Under the pieces are notes generated by a model that saw nothing but the letters and a program-made list of their open reading frames with translations, did no database searches and was not told the origin of the DNA. Below are positions 1 through 6,921 of a stretch of DNA of 10,510 nt, one piece after another (the stretch's first letter is position 1; each line of letters opens with the position of its first letter). Position numbers and translations under genes: made by a program. The DNA is from an uncultured Bacteroides sp. (GTDB taxonomy: Bacteria; Bacteroidota; Bacteroidia; Bacteroidales; Bacteroidaceae), in contig USSR01000190.1 of NCBI GenBank assembly GCA_900557355.1, positions 1-10,510 of the forward strand, written 5' to 3'.

Positions 1-12
1 GTCATATTTCAT
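1..12 (-). CDS. Possible first codons of a divergent gene (partial)
   Basis: Read leftward, an ATG at 12-10 is followed by three sense codons (Met-Lys-Tyr-Asp) before the window ends. It lies about 28 bases downstream of the likely start site of a strong leftward Bacteroides promoter (48-79), a reasonable leader length. There is no clear ribosome-binding site, but these are weak in Bacteroides. With only four codons visible, the product cannot be named and the true start could lie further left. Confidence 0.25.
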
Positions 13-47
13 AGTGCAAATCTTTTATCTATACCTTAATCTTTGCA

Positions 48-79
48 CAAAGATAGTCGTTTTGCACAGTTGTTTCAAA
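48..79 (-). promoter_or_regulatory. Leftward Bacteroides-type promoter
   Basis: On the minus strand a -33 element TTTG (79-76) is separated by exactly 20 bases from a -7 element TATCTTTG (55-48). Both match the Bacteroides housekeeping sigma consensus (TTTG, 19-21 bases, TAnnTTTG) without mismatch. Transcription would begin near position 40 and run out of the left edge, so the upstream neighbour is probably transcribed divergently from the PUL regulators. Copies of TTTGCAC at 42-48 and 61-67 overlap the promoter. Confidence 0.65.
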
Positions 80-178
80 TAAAAATAATGAATTAATTCT
101 TATCTATTGATTATTAGTTGCTTAGGTCCGGAAAACTATTGAAATCTTTCTTTTTTTGATTCTTTTCTTATGAAAAAG

Positions 179-210
179 GTTGTTGATAAATTATTTAATA
201 ATTAACTTTG
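179..210 (+). promoter_or_regulatory. Promoter of the sigma/anti-sigma operon
   Basis: GTTG at 179-182, a 20-base spacer and TAACTTTG at 203-210 match the Bacteroides -33/-7 consensus with one mismatch in the -33 box. Transcription would start near 217, giving a leader of about 37-55 bases depending on which sigma-factor ATG is used. The housekeeping-like elements suggest basal expression of the regulators, distinct from the susC promoter, which lacks a -33 box. Confidence 0.6.
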
Positions 211-253
211 TTGAAGGGTTTTATATTTTACTTGTTAATCTTAATGGATATAC

Positions 254-802
254 ATGATGATTATCACACGAATGGAAGATAAAGTTCTTCGTTTTAAAAA
301 GTTTTTTGATCTGAATTTCCCCAAAGTAAAAACTTTCGCATGGCAATTGTTAAAATCAGAAGAAGATGCAGAAGATATAGCTCAAGATATATTTGTTAAG
401 CTATGGGAGAAACCGGATTTATGGTTAGAACGTGAAAAATTGGATAGTTATTTATATACAGTTGTACGAAACCATATCTATAATTTTTTGAAGCATAAGG
501 CTGTTGAATATGACTACTTGGATGTTGCAGCAGAAAAAATGCGAATGGCGGAACTGGGATTGCCTACGCCGGATGATGAATTTTGTGCTCATGAACTTGA
601 GCTTTTTGTTCAGATGGCTCTTGAACGCATGCCGGAACAGCGCAGGCGTGTTTTTTTAATGAGCAGAGAGGAAGGGATGACTTCACCGGAAATTGCTGAG
701 AAGTTGAATGTTTCGGTTCGTACAGTTGAGCAACATATCTATAAAGCCCTTCAAGATCTAAAAAAAATCATTTTATTTTTATTTTTTTTCTATTTAGACT
801 AA
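254..802 (+). CDS. ECF-type RNA polymerase sigma factor (PUL regulator)
   Basis: This is a sigma-70 family ECF factor that would direct RNA polymerase to the promoter of the linked glycan-uptake operon. Residues 14-83 look like the sigma-2 region, including SEEDAEDIAQDIFVKLWEK (35-53), typical of core-polymerase and -10 binding. Residues 118-171 form sigma-4, with a helix-turn-helix around 143-168 (SPEIAEKLNVSVRTVEQHI). At 182 aa it has normal ECF length. The start is uncertain: ATGs at 254, 257 and 272 are in frame, none has a strong ribosome-binding site, and 272 fits the domain boundary just as well. The last ten residues (ILFLFFFYLD) are strikingly hydrophobic and are encoded by A8 (760-767) and T8 (782-789) runs. 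The FecR gene follows 52 bases downstream, the usual sigma/anti-sigma arrangement of Bacteroides host-glycan PULs. Confidence 0.93.
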   Translation: MMIITRMEDKVLRFKKFFDLNFPKVKTFAWQLLKSEEDAEDIAQDIFVKLWEKPDLWLEREKLDSYLYTVVRNHIYNFLKHKAVEYDYLDVAAEKMRMAELGLPTPDDEFCAHELELFVQMALERMPEQRRRVFLMSREEGMTSPEIAEKLNVSVRTVEQHIYKALQDLKKIILFLFFFYLD

Positions 803-854
803 GTATGTATGTCTGGCAAGTTGTCTCTTATATGTAACACTTGATTTGGTATAG

Positions 855-1844
855 ATGAAAAGTAAATTGGAAAAACAGCTACGCTCTTTTATTGACTTTG
901 ATTATTCAAAGCGGACAATCGACAGATTTCATCGTTGGATGATTAGTCCTGATTCTGCAGAAGAGAAAGAAATGGCGCTTCATAATTTATGGTTTAAGAC
1001 GAAAGGAAAGTTTGGACACGGTATGGAGCATTCGTTTCAGCAGGTATTGGATAAAATCGGCATTGAATATACTCCAATGGTTACAAATGTAAATCGTTGG
1101 AAGTTGTGGAAATCTGTTGCGGCAGCTGCTGTTATCGTCATTCTGTCTGTGACAACTACTTTGTGGGTAAGTTATAATCATTTTGACAGGGACAATATCG
1201 CAATGGTGGAACATTATGTGAATAATGGGGCCAGAGAGACAATCAGTCTTCCGGACGGAACTACCGTATGTCTGAATTCTGGTTCATATGTATTTTATCC
1301 TGAAAATCTGGAGGGCAAGACCCGAACGGTTTATCTGATGGGAGAAGCCGAATTTAAAGTGGCAAAAAATCCGGAGAAACCTTTCATTGTGCGATCATCA
1401 AATATGGCAATAACTGCCTTGGGAACAGAGTTTAATGTGAAAGCTTATCCGGAAGAAGATATAATAACCACTTCTTTGATCGAAGGGAAAGTACGAGTGG
1501 ACTGTAATGATACGATTAGTTATGTTTTAACTCCCGGATATCAGGTTGTGTATAATAAATGTACAGCTGACTGCCAAGTGCTGACTGCCAACATGAAAGA
1601 TGTAACGGCATGGCAACGAGGGGAAATTGTATTTAATAAAGCCACAATTGCTGAAATTATACAGACATTGGAGCGTCATTTTGGAATTATGTTTTATGTT
1701 TCTACGAAGAAACGTAATCAGGATCGCTACAACTTTGTGTTTAAAGAAAATGCAGGGCTGGAAGAAGTTTTGGAAGTGATGCAAGTGGTTGTCGGCCAAT
1801 TTGATTATCGTTTGAAAGACAATGCCTGCCATATAATTTGGTAA
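855..1844 (+). CDS. FecR-family anti-sigma factor
   Basis: A single-pass inner-membrane anti-sigma factor that would hold the upstream ECF sigma factor until a signal arrives from the outer-membrane transporter. The N-terminal cytoplasmic part (about 1-85) is the expected sigma-binding region. A hydrophobic segment at about 87-106 (SVAAAAVIVILSVTTTLWV) is the membrane anchor. The periplasmic FecR domain spans about 126-215, with the family pattern ISLPDGTTVCLNSGS, then GEAEFKVAKNPEKPFIV, then ALGTEFNVKAY. Residues about 256-326 match DUF4974, a secretin/STN-like domain common at the C-terminus of Bacteroidetes FecR proteins. Length (329 aa) is normal and nothing is missing. It probably shares a transcript with the sigma factor. 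The next gene, a SusC with an STN domain, is its likely signalling partner. Confidence 0.92.
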   Translation: MKSKLEKQLRSFIDFDYSKRTIDRFHRWMISPDSAEEKEMALHNLWFKTKGKFGHGMEHSFQQVLDKIGIEYTPMVTNVNRWKLWKSVAAAAVIVILSVTTTLWVSYNHFDRDNIAMVEHYVNNGARETISLPDGTTVCLNSGSYVFYPENLEGKTRTVYLMGEAEFKVAKNPEKPFIVRSSNMAITALGTEFNVKAYPEEDIITTSLIEGKVRVDCNDTISYVLTPGYQVVYNKCTADCQVLTANMKDVTAWQRGEIVFNKATIAEIIQTLERHFGIMFYVSTKKRNQDRYNFVFKENAGLEEVLEVMQVVVGQFDYRLKDNACHIIW

Positions 1845-1890
1845 TGAATATTTTTCTTATTATTTAACGCTCAATTTACTCCGCCTATGT

Positions 1891-1929
1891 AGAAAAATAT
1901 CCGGAGAAGGCCCCACCTACTCCGGATAT
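1891..1929 (-). terminator. Hairpin with minus-strand U-tract between fecR and susC
   Basis: Arms at 1897-1906 and 1920-1929 are a perfect 10-bp inverted repeat (ATATCCGGAG/CTCCGGATAT). An inner AGG/CCT pairing (1908-1910 with 1916-1918) extends it past a single A-A mismatch, leaving the 5-base loop CCCCA. Read leftward, the stem runs straight into TTTTT then CT (1897-1891), a classic intrinsic terminator. Read rightward it is followed by GAAATAAG with no T-run, so it would be a poor terminator for the sigma/fecR transcript. No minus-strand protein gene ends here, which points to a small antisense RNA or to a plain 3' stabilising hairpin. Confidence 0.6.
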
Positions 1930-1950
1930 GAAATAAGTTTAGTATTAAAA

Positions 1951-1978
1951 TGGTGTAAAAAATAGTTTACTACCTTTG
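1951..1978 (+). promoter_or_regulatory. Likely promoter of the susC operon
   Basis: TACCTTTG at 1971-1978 matches the Bacteroides -7 box, about 50 bases before the susC start. At the expected -33 distance the sequence is AAAA rather than TTTG, so the housekeeping sigma factor may not use it efficiently. A GGTGT at 1952-1956 could be part of an ECF-type upstream element, with about 14 bases before the TAC. Control by the linked ECF sigma factor is inferred from gene order, and the exact elements are not proven. Confidence 0.45.
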
Positions 1979-2027
1979 TTTGACTTGAGAAAATATTATG
2001 ATTTTAACACTAAAACGCTGCTAAGAT

Positions 2028-5000
2028 ATGAATTTATATCTGAAAAACATTAGAAAAAGTATATTAATAATTTGTCTGCTATTAGTAGGGTCAGCGATTT
2101 ATGCTCAGAATAGTAGTAAAATAACAATAAAAAGAAAAAATATTTCACTACAGGAAGCATTGGCTGAAGTCAGGAAGTTAACCCACATGTCTATTTCTTA
2201 TAATGATTCTCAACTTCCTGTGAATAGAATATCTTTAGATATTGAAAAACAACCTTTGGAGCAAGCTTTGAAAGTAATTCTTAAAGGAACAGGTTTTACA
2301 TATTTGATAAAAGATAATTATATAATGATTGTGCCGGAACAAAATATCAAAAAGGCTAAAAGCAGAAATATATCCGGCAATGTTGTAGATGCGAAAGGAG
2401 AACCGTTAATCGGAGTTACAGTGATTGAAAAAGGAACAACTAACGGTGCGGTGACCGATTTGGATGGCAATTATAAAATAACAACTAAGACTGCAACGCC
2501 TGTTCTTGTTTTTTCATACGTAGGTTATCAGACAAAAGAGACTCATGCTACAGAAAATATTGTCAATATTGTTTTGGAGGATGGAGCTCAGGAACTGGGG
2601 GAAGTGGTCGTTACGGCTTTAGGAATTAAGCGTTCAGAGAAAGCATTAAGTTATAATGTTCAGAAAGTGGGCAATGATGCTGTCACTACTGTGAAGAGTG
2701 CCAATTTCATGAATTCATTGTCCGGTAAGGTTGCAGGAGTGAATATCAATGCTTCCTCAGCTGGTATGGGCGGCGCTGCCCGTGTGGTGATGCGTGGTCC
2801 GAAGTCTATCAGCCAAAGTAATCAGGCTCTTTATGTTATTGATGGTATTCCTGTGACTGGTAGAAGCCAGGGAGAATTGAAGGGGGATGCAATGATGTAT
2901 GCGAATCAGCCGGGGACAGAAAGTATTGCGGATGTCAATCCGGAAGATATCGAGTCTATTTCGGTGCTTAGCGGACCGGCTGGTGCCGCTCTTTACGGTT
3001 CGGCTGCTGCTCAGGGAGTGGTTATGATTACTACTAAGAAGGGGCAAGAAGGAAAAGTGTCCGTCACGATTTCTAATAGTTCACAGTTTGCCAATCCATT
3101 TGTAATGCCAAAGTTTCAGGACCAATATGTGAATCGTCCGGGGGAGATAAAAACTTGGGGAGATAAAGCTACTTCGGAATTCGGTACTTATGAACCGGCT
3201 GATTTCTTTAATACGGGTACTAATATTCAAAACAATATTTCACTGACAGCAGGTACTAGCAAGAATCAGACATATCTTTCTGTGGGTACGACGAATGCAC
3301 AAGGGATTATTCCTAATAACTCATATGATCGGTATAATTTTACGTTTCGTAATACCACCTCATTCTTGAATGATAAGATGACTTGTGATTTTAACTTTAA
3401 TTATATTCGTGAGAAAGATAAAAATCTGATGGCTCAAGGTCAGTGGTTTAACCCTTTGACTTCTCTTTATCTTTTCCCGAGGGGAGAAAGTTTTGATGCA
3501 ATCCGTACATTTGAGGTATATGATCCTGTTCGTAAGATATATGTGCAAAATTGGAACTATGGAGATGCTCTTAAGATGCAGAATCCTTATTGGGTGGCAA
3601 ACCGTATGAATCGCACTAATGACCGGAATCGTTATATGGTGAGTGCCAGCCTGAAATATGAAATATTAGACTGGCTGAATGTTACCGGGCGTTTGCGCTG
3701 GGATGATGCTGCCACTAAGCAGGAAGATAAACGGTATGCCTCTACATTAAAGTTGTTTGCACCTTCCGATTACGGTTTTTATGGCTATGATAAGATTAAT
3801 GATCAGACATTGTATGGAGACTTGATGCTTAATATCAATAAGACATTAGGGGAGAATTTTAGCATTTCTTCTAATATGGGTGCTTCATTTTCCCGTTTGA
3901 AATATGATGTTACCGGTTTTCAGGGAGGTCTGAAAGCTCCTTCTAATGTGTTTACACCGAATGCTATAGATTATGGAAACGCAACCAATGACAATCGTCC
4001 TATTTTTGAGAGCTACAAACATTATATCAATTCAATGTTTATCAGTGCCGAGTTGGGGTATAGAAGTATGCTTTACTTGACTCTGACCGGTCGTAATGAT
4101 TGGGACTCAGCTTTGCATGGAACCGCACAAACATCATTCTTCTATCCTTCTGTAGGGGTATCTGCGGTTATTTCGGAAATGGCGAAGATGCCACAAATGA
4201 TTAATTATTTGAAAGTACGTGCTTCGTGGGCGTCTGTCGGTTCGGCTATTGAGCCTAATCTGTCATCGGCATGGAGGTATGAATATAATCCCGCTTTGGG
4301 AACTTATAAAACAGTAACTTACAAATTTCCGAAGAAATTTTATCCGGAACGTACGGATTCATGGGAGGCAGGTGTCACTGCACGCTTGTTTGGAAATGCT
4401 TTGTCTGTTGACTTGACTGTTTACCAATCCAATACACGCAAACAGACATTGTTGCGGGATGTTACGTCTGGAGCTGCAGGTTTTAATAAGGAATATATTC
4501 AAACAGGTAATATCAGGAATCGTGGATTGGAATTATCGGTGGGATATACTAAATCCTGGGCGGATTTTACATGGAGCTCTTCATTGGCTTACAGTATGAA
4601 CCGTAACAAAATAGTAGAACTGTTGGAGAATCCTAACGAGGTGGTAAGGCAGGCAGGACTTAGTGGTTGCGGAGTAGTCCTGAAAAAAGGTGGCGGTATG
4701 GGCGATATTTATACATATACTGACTTTAAGCGTGATGCTGAGGGGAATATCGCTCTTGATTCCAACGGGAATGTGATGCAGACCAACTTGTCCAATCCAC
4801 AATACCGGGGTTCGGTATTGCCTAAAGGCAATCTTGGTTTTTCAAATGATTTTTCATGGAAAGGTGTGAATCTGGGATTTGTCCTGACTGCGCGCCTGGG
4901 AGGTATATGTATGTCACAGACACAGGCTATTCTGGATGAGTATGGCGTTTCAGCGGTGAGTGCTGAAGCACGAAATAATGGTGGTATAGCAGTAAATACC

Positions 5001-5309
5001 GGAAAAATCTCAGCCGAAGGATATTATGCGGTAGTAGGTGGAGACAACCCTATATGGTCCGAATATATTTACAGTGCGACCAATGTACGTTTACAGGAAG
5101 CTCATATTAGCTATACTTTACCTAGAAAATGGTTGAAGAGTAAAGAACTGACCTTGGGAGTGACTGCCAATAATCTGTTTATGATATACAGGAAGGCTCC
5201 GTTTGATCCGGAATCAACTGCGTCAACAGGGACTTATTATCAAGGGTTTGATTATTTTATGCAACCAAGTTTGCGTACCCTGGGATTCAACATCAAATTG
5301 AAACTTTGA
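2028..5309 (+). CDS. SusC-like TonB-dependent outer-membrane transporter with STN domain
   Basis: An outer-membrane barrel that would import oligosaccharide released at the cell surface, powered by TonB and capped by the adjacent SusD-like protein. The signal peptide covers residues 1-26 (cleavage after IYA, before Gln). A secretin/TonB short N-terminal (STN) domain at about 30-107 is the signalling domain found in transporters paired with FecR/ECF systems. A carboxypeptidase-regulatory-like beta-sandwich follows at about 113-188 (GNVVDAKGEPLIGVTVIEKG), then a TonB-box-like EVVVTALGIKR (192-202). The plug spans about 205-340 with the SusC signature ending in GPAGAALYGSAAAQGVVMITTKKG-type sequence at 316-339. 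The rest is beta-barrel ending in LGFNIKLKL. At 1093 aa it is full length for an STN-bearing SusC. The start is fixed by the signal peptide. The SusD gene begins 22 bases after the stop. Confidence 0.96.
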   Translation: MNLYLKNIRKSILIICLLLVGSAIYAQNSSKITIKRKNISLQEALAEVRKLTHMSISYNDSQLPVNRISLDIEKQPLEQALKVILKGTGFTYLIKDNYIMIVPEQNIKKAKSRNISGNVVDAKGEPLIGVTVIEKGTTNGAVTDLDGNYKITTKTATPVLVFSYVGYQTKETHATENIVNIVLEDGAQELGEVVVTALGIKRSEKALSYNVQKVGNDAVTTVKSANFMNSLSGKVAGVNINASSAGMGGAARVVMRGPKSISQSNQALYVIDGIPVTGRSQGELKGDAMMYANQPGTESIADVNPEDIESISVLSGPAGAALYGSAAAQGVVMITTKKGQEGKVSVTISNSSQFANPFVMPKFQDQYVNRPGEIKTWGDKATSEFGTYEPADFFNTGTNIQNNISLTAGTSKNQTYLSVGTTNAQGIIPNNSYDRYNFTFRNTTSFLNDKMTCDFNFNYIREKDKNLMAQGQWFNPLTSLYLFPRGESFDAIRTFEVYDPVRKIYVQNWNYGDALKMQNPYWVANRMNRTNDRNRYMVSASLKYEILDWLNVTGRLRWDDAATKQEDKRYASTLKLFAPSDYGFYGYDKINDQTLYGDLMLNINKTLGENFSISSNMGASFSRLKYDVTGFQGGLKAPSNVFTPNAIDYGNATNDNRPIFESYKHYINSMFISAELGYRSMLYLTLTGRNDWDSALHGTAQTSFFYPSVGVSAVISEMAKMPQMINYLKVRASWASVGSAIEPNLSSAWRYEYNPALGTYKTVTYKFPKKFYPERTDSWEAGVTARLFGNALSVDLTVYQSNTRKQTLLRDVTSGAAGFNKEYIQTGNIRNRGLELSVGYTKSWADFTWSSSLAYSMNRNKIVELLENPNEVVRQAGLSGCGVVLKKGGGMGDIYTYTDFKRDAEGNIALDSNGNVMQTNLSNPQYRGSVLPKGNLGFSNDFSWKGVNLGFVLTARLGGICMSQTQAILDEYGVSAVSAEARNNGGIAVNTGKISAEGYYAVVGGDNPIWSEYIYSATNVRLQEAHISYTLPRKWLKSKELTLGVTANNLFMIYRKAPFDPESTASTGTYYQGFDYFMQPSLRTLGFNIKLKL

Positions 5310-5331
5310 TATTAACTTAAAAAAAAGAAAG

Positions 5332-6894
5332 ATGATGAAGAAAATAAATATAGTGAGAAGTTGGTTGATCGGTTCATTTGTTCTATTCGGGATTACCTCT
5401 TGTACTGCGGGGTTTGAGGATGCTAACCGTCCGGGACATGAGACTTCGTTGGAAGAGCTTGGACGAGACGACTATGCGGTTTCCTCTTTTATCACAGAGT
5501 TGCAGAACTTTGCTTTTCCTGAACAGGAGAATACTTATCAAAATACGGAAGATCTTATTGGTAATTATTTGGGGCGTTACATGACTTATGTGAAGCCGGA
5601 TTTTTCGGTGAAGAATTATACTTGTTTTAATGCATCGGACGATTGGAAAATCGTACCGTGGCGGGACGTGTTTGCCAAAGCGACGTCTTCATTTAATGCT
5701 GTGGCTGTCCTCACACAAGAAGAGGGCCCCATGTATGCATTGGCATTAATTTTACGTGCGCAGTTAATGTTGCGTTTTACTGATACATACGGTCCTCTTC
5801 CTATTGGGGTGGAAGAAGATGCCAATGCTTATTCTTCTCAAGAGAAAGTGTATAGCCATCTCATAGAGACTCTGGATAAAGCAATTTCCATCATAACTCC
5901 TTTGGTGGAGACGAATCCGGGATTGGTTTTGAAAGCGGATGCGGATAAGGTGTATGGAGGTAAAATGAATCAATGGTGTAAATTTGCAAACTCGTTGAAG
6001 TTGCGTATGGCCATCCGCATGCGATTTGTCAATCAGGATGAAGCTCAGCGAATTGCTGTGGAAGCGTATAAAGCGGGAGTTATTGAACAGAACGAGGACA
6101 ATTGCGCTATAACATATATTCCCAATGGACAGTATAAGACTTCTGTCGACTGGGGAGACAGTCGTGCCTGTGCCGATTTGGAAAGTTATATGAATGGTTT
6201 TGGCGACCCGCGTATTTATCAGTATTTTAAAAATACGGAAGAATATGGTAGACGTTCGGTTGTGGGTTGCCGTGCAGGTGCCAACGTGACCAATAAGGAC
6301 CTTGCTATGAAAAAATATTCTGCTGCCAATATTGAGGAAGACTCAAGGGGAATGTGGATGACGGCTGCCGAGATGACATTTTGCCGGGCTGAAGGTGCGA
6401 TGTTAGGTTGGGATATGGGAGGAACTCCCGGTGCGCTTTATAATCAGGCGGTTCGTTTGTCGTTTGAACAATGGGGGGTGGCCGGCCAGGAATATTACTA
6501 CTTGGAAAATTCGGAAAACACACAAGAGTATTATTATGATGCTGCGGATGGATATGGAGGCAATCATGCACCTGTCAGTACAATCACGGTGAAGTGGGAT
6601 GATAATGATTCCCCCGAAAGAAAAATGGAAAGGCTGATTGTACAGAAATGGATTGCTTTGTTTCCTGATGGTCAGGAAGGATGGAATGAAATACGTCGTA
6701 CCGGTTATCCTTGCGTATTTCCTGTGGCTCAGTCCACCAATGGATACGATCTGGATGTGCCGAATCGTATTCCGTTTGATCCGAGAGAGATGAATGGCAA
6801 TAATCAGGAAAATTATCGGAAAGCTGTTGAAATGTTAGGCGGGAAAGATGATTATGCTGCAAGGATGTGGTGGCAAAATGGCGGTAACAAGTAA
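5332..6894 (+). CDS. SusD/RagB-family surface glycan-binding lipoprotein (SusD-like_2 type)
   Basis: The lid of the SusC/SusD importer, expected to sit on the outer surface and capture glycan. The signal peptide ends in the lipobox ITSC, giving lipidated Cys24. Family hallmarks are LRFTDTYGPLPIGV (147-160), NQWCKFANSLKLRMAIR (213-229), a TPR-like segment AAEMTFCRAEGAMLGW (345-360), GWNEIRRTGYP (450-460), and the C-terminal block from RIPFDP (479) to RMWWQ (511-515). These fit the SusD-like_2 subgroup seen beside GH18 genes in Bacteroides. Length (520 aa) is normal. Two adjacent ATGs (5332, 5335) are possible; an AAAGAAAG stretch lies just upstream. The gap of 22 bases to susC and 27 to the GH18 gene supports one operon. 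The glycan it binds cannot be read from the sequence. Confidence 0.94.
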   Translation: MMKKINIVRSWLIGSFVLFGITSCTAGFEDANRPGHETSLEELGRDDYAVSSFITELQNFAFPEQENTYQNTEDLIGNYLGRYMTYVKPDFSVKNYTCFNASDDWKIVPWRDVFAKATSSFNAVAVLTQEEGPMYALALILRAQLMLRFTDTYGPLPIGVEEDANAYSSQEKVYSHLIETLDKAISIITPLVETNPGLVLKADADKVYGGKMNQWCKFANSLKLRMAIRMRFVNQDEAQRIAVEAYKAGVIEQNEDNCAITYIPNGQYKTSVDWGDSRACADLESYMNGFGDPRIYQYFKNTEEYGRRSVVGCRAGANVTNKDLAMKKYSAANIEEDSRGMWMTAAEMTFCRAEGAMLGWDMGGTPGALYNQAVRLSFEQWGVAGQEYYYLENSENTQEYYYDAADGYGGNHAPVSTITVKWDDNDSPERKMERLIVQKWIALFPDGQEGWNEIRRTGYPCVFPVAQSTNGYDLDVPNRIPFDPREMNGNNQENYRKAVEMLGGKDDYAARMWWQNGGNK

Positions 6895-6921
6895 GAAATC
6901 TAAATGTAAAAAACTATAAAA

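Larger units (their letters stand above)
1891..2014 (-). ncRNA. Candidate antisense small RNA overlapping the susC leader
   Basis: This is a proposed leftward transcript ending at the hairpin and U-tract at 1929-1891. ECF-controlled Bacteroides PULs are known to carry cis-antisense RNAs at the anti-sigma/susC junction that repress susC; DonS of the B. fragilis N-glycan locus is the example. The best upstream signal is TATCTTAG on the minus strand at 2028-2021, one mismatch from TAnnTTTG, but no TTTG lies at the right distance (AATG instead), so the 5' end is a guess. Such an RNA would pair with the susC 5' leader. The terminator side is well supported and the promoter side is weak. Confidence 0.3.

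Noticed and set aside
244..282. Twelve-codon upstream ORF overlapping the sigma-factor start
   Set aside because: ATG at 244 runs to TAA at 280-282 in another frame. Short ORFs of this size arise by chance in leaders, and no attenuator hairpin or ribosome-binding site supports it.
1845..2027. Invertible promoter (phase variation) upstream of susC
   Set aside because: No pair of inverted repeats flanks the promoter; the only inverted repeat is the compact hairpin at 1897-1929, and no recombinase gene is present.
5310..5331. Possible stem-loop or attenuator in the susC/susD gap
   Set aside because: The 22-base gap is A-rich with no inverted repeat; it looks only like a ribosome-binding region.
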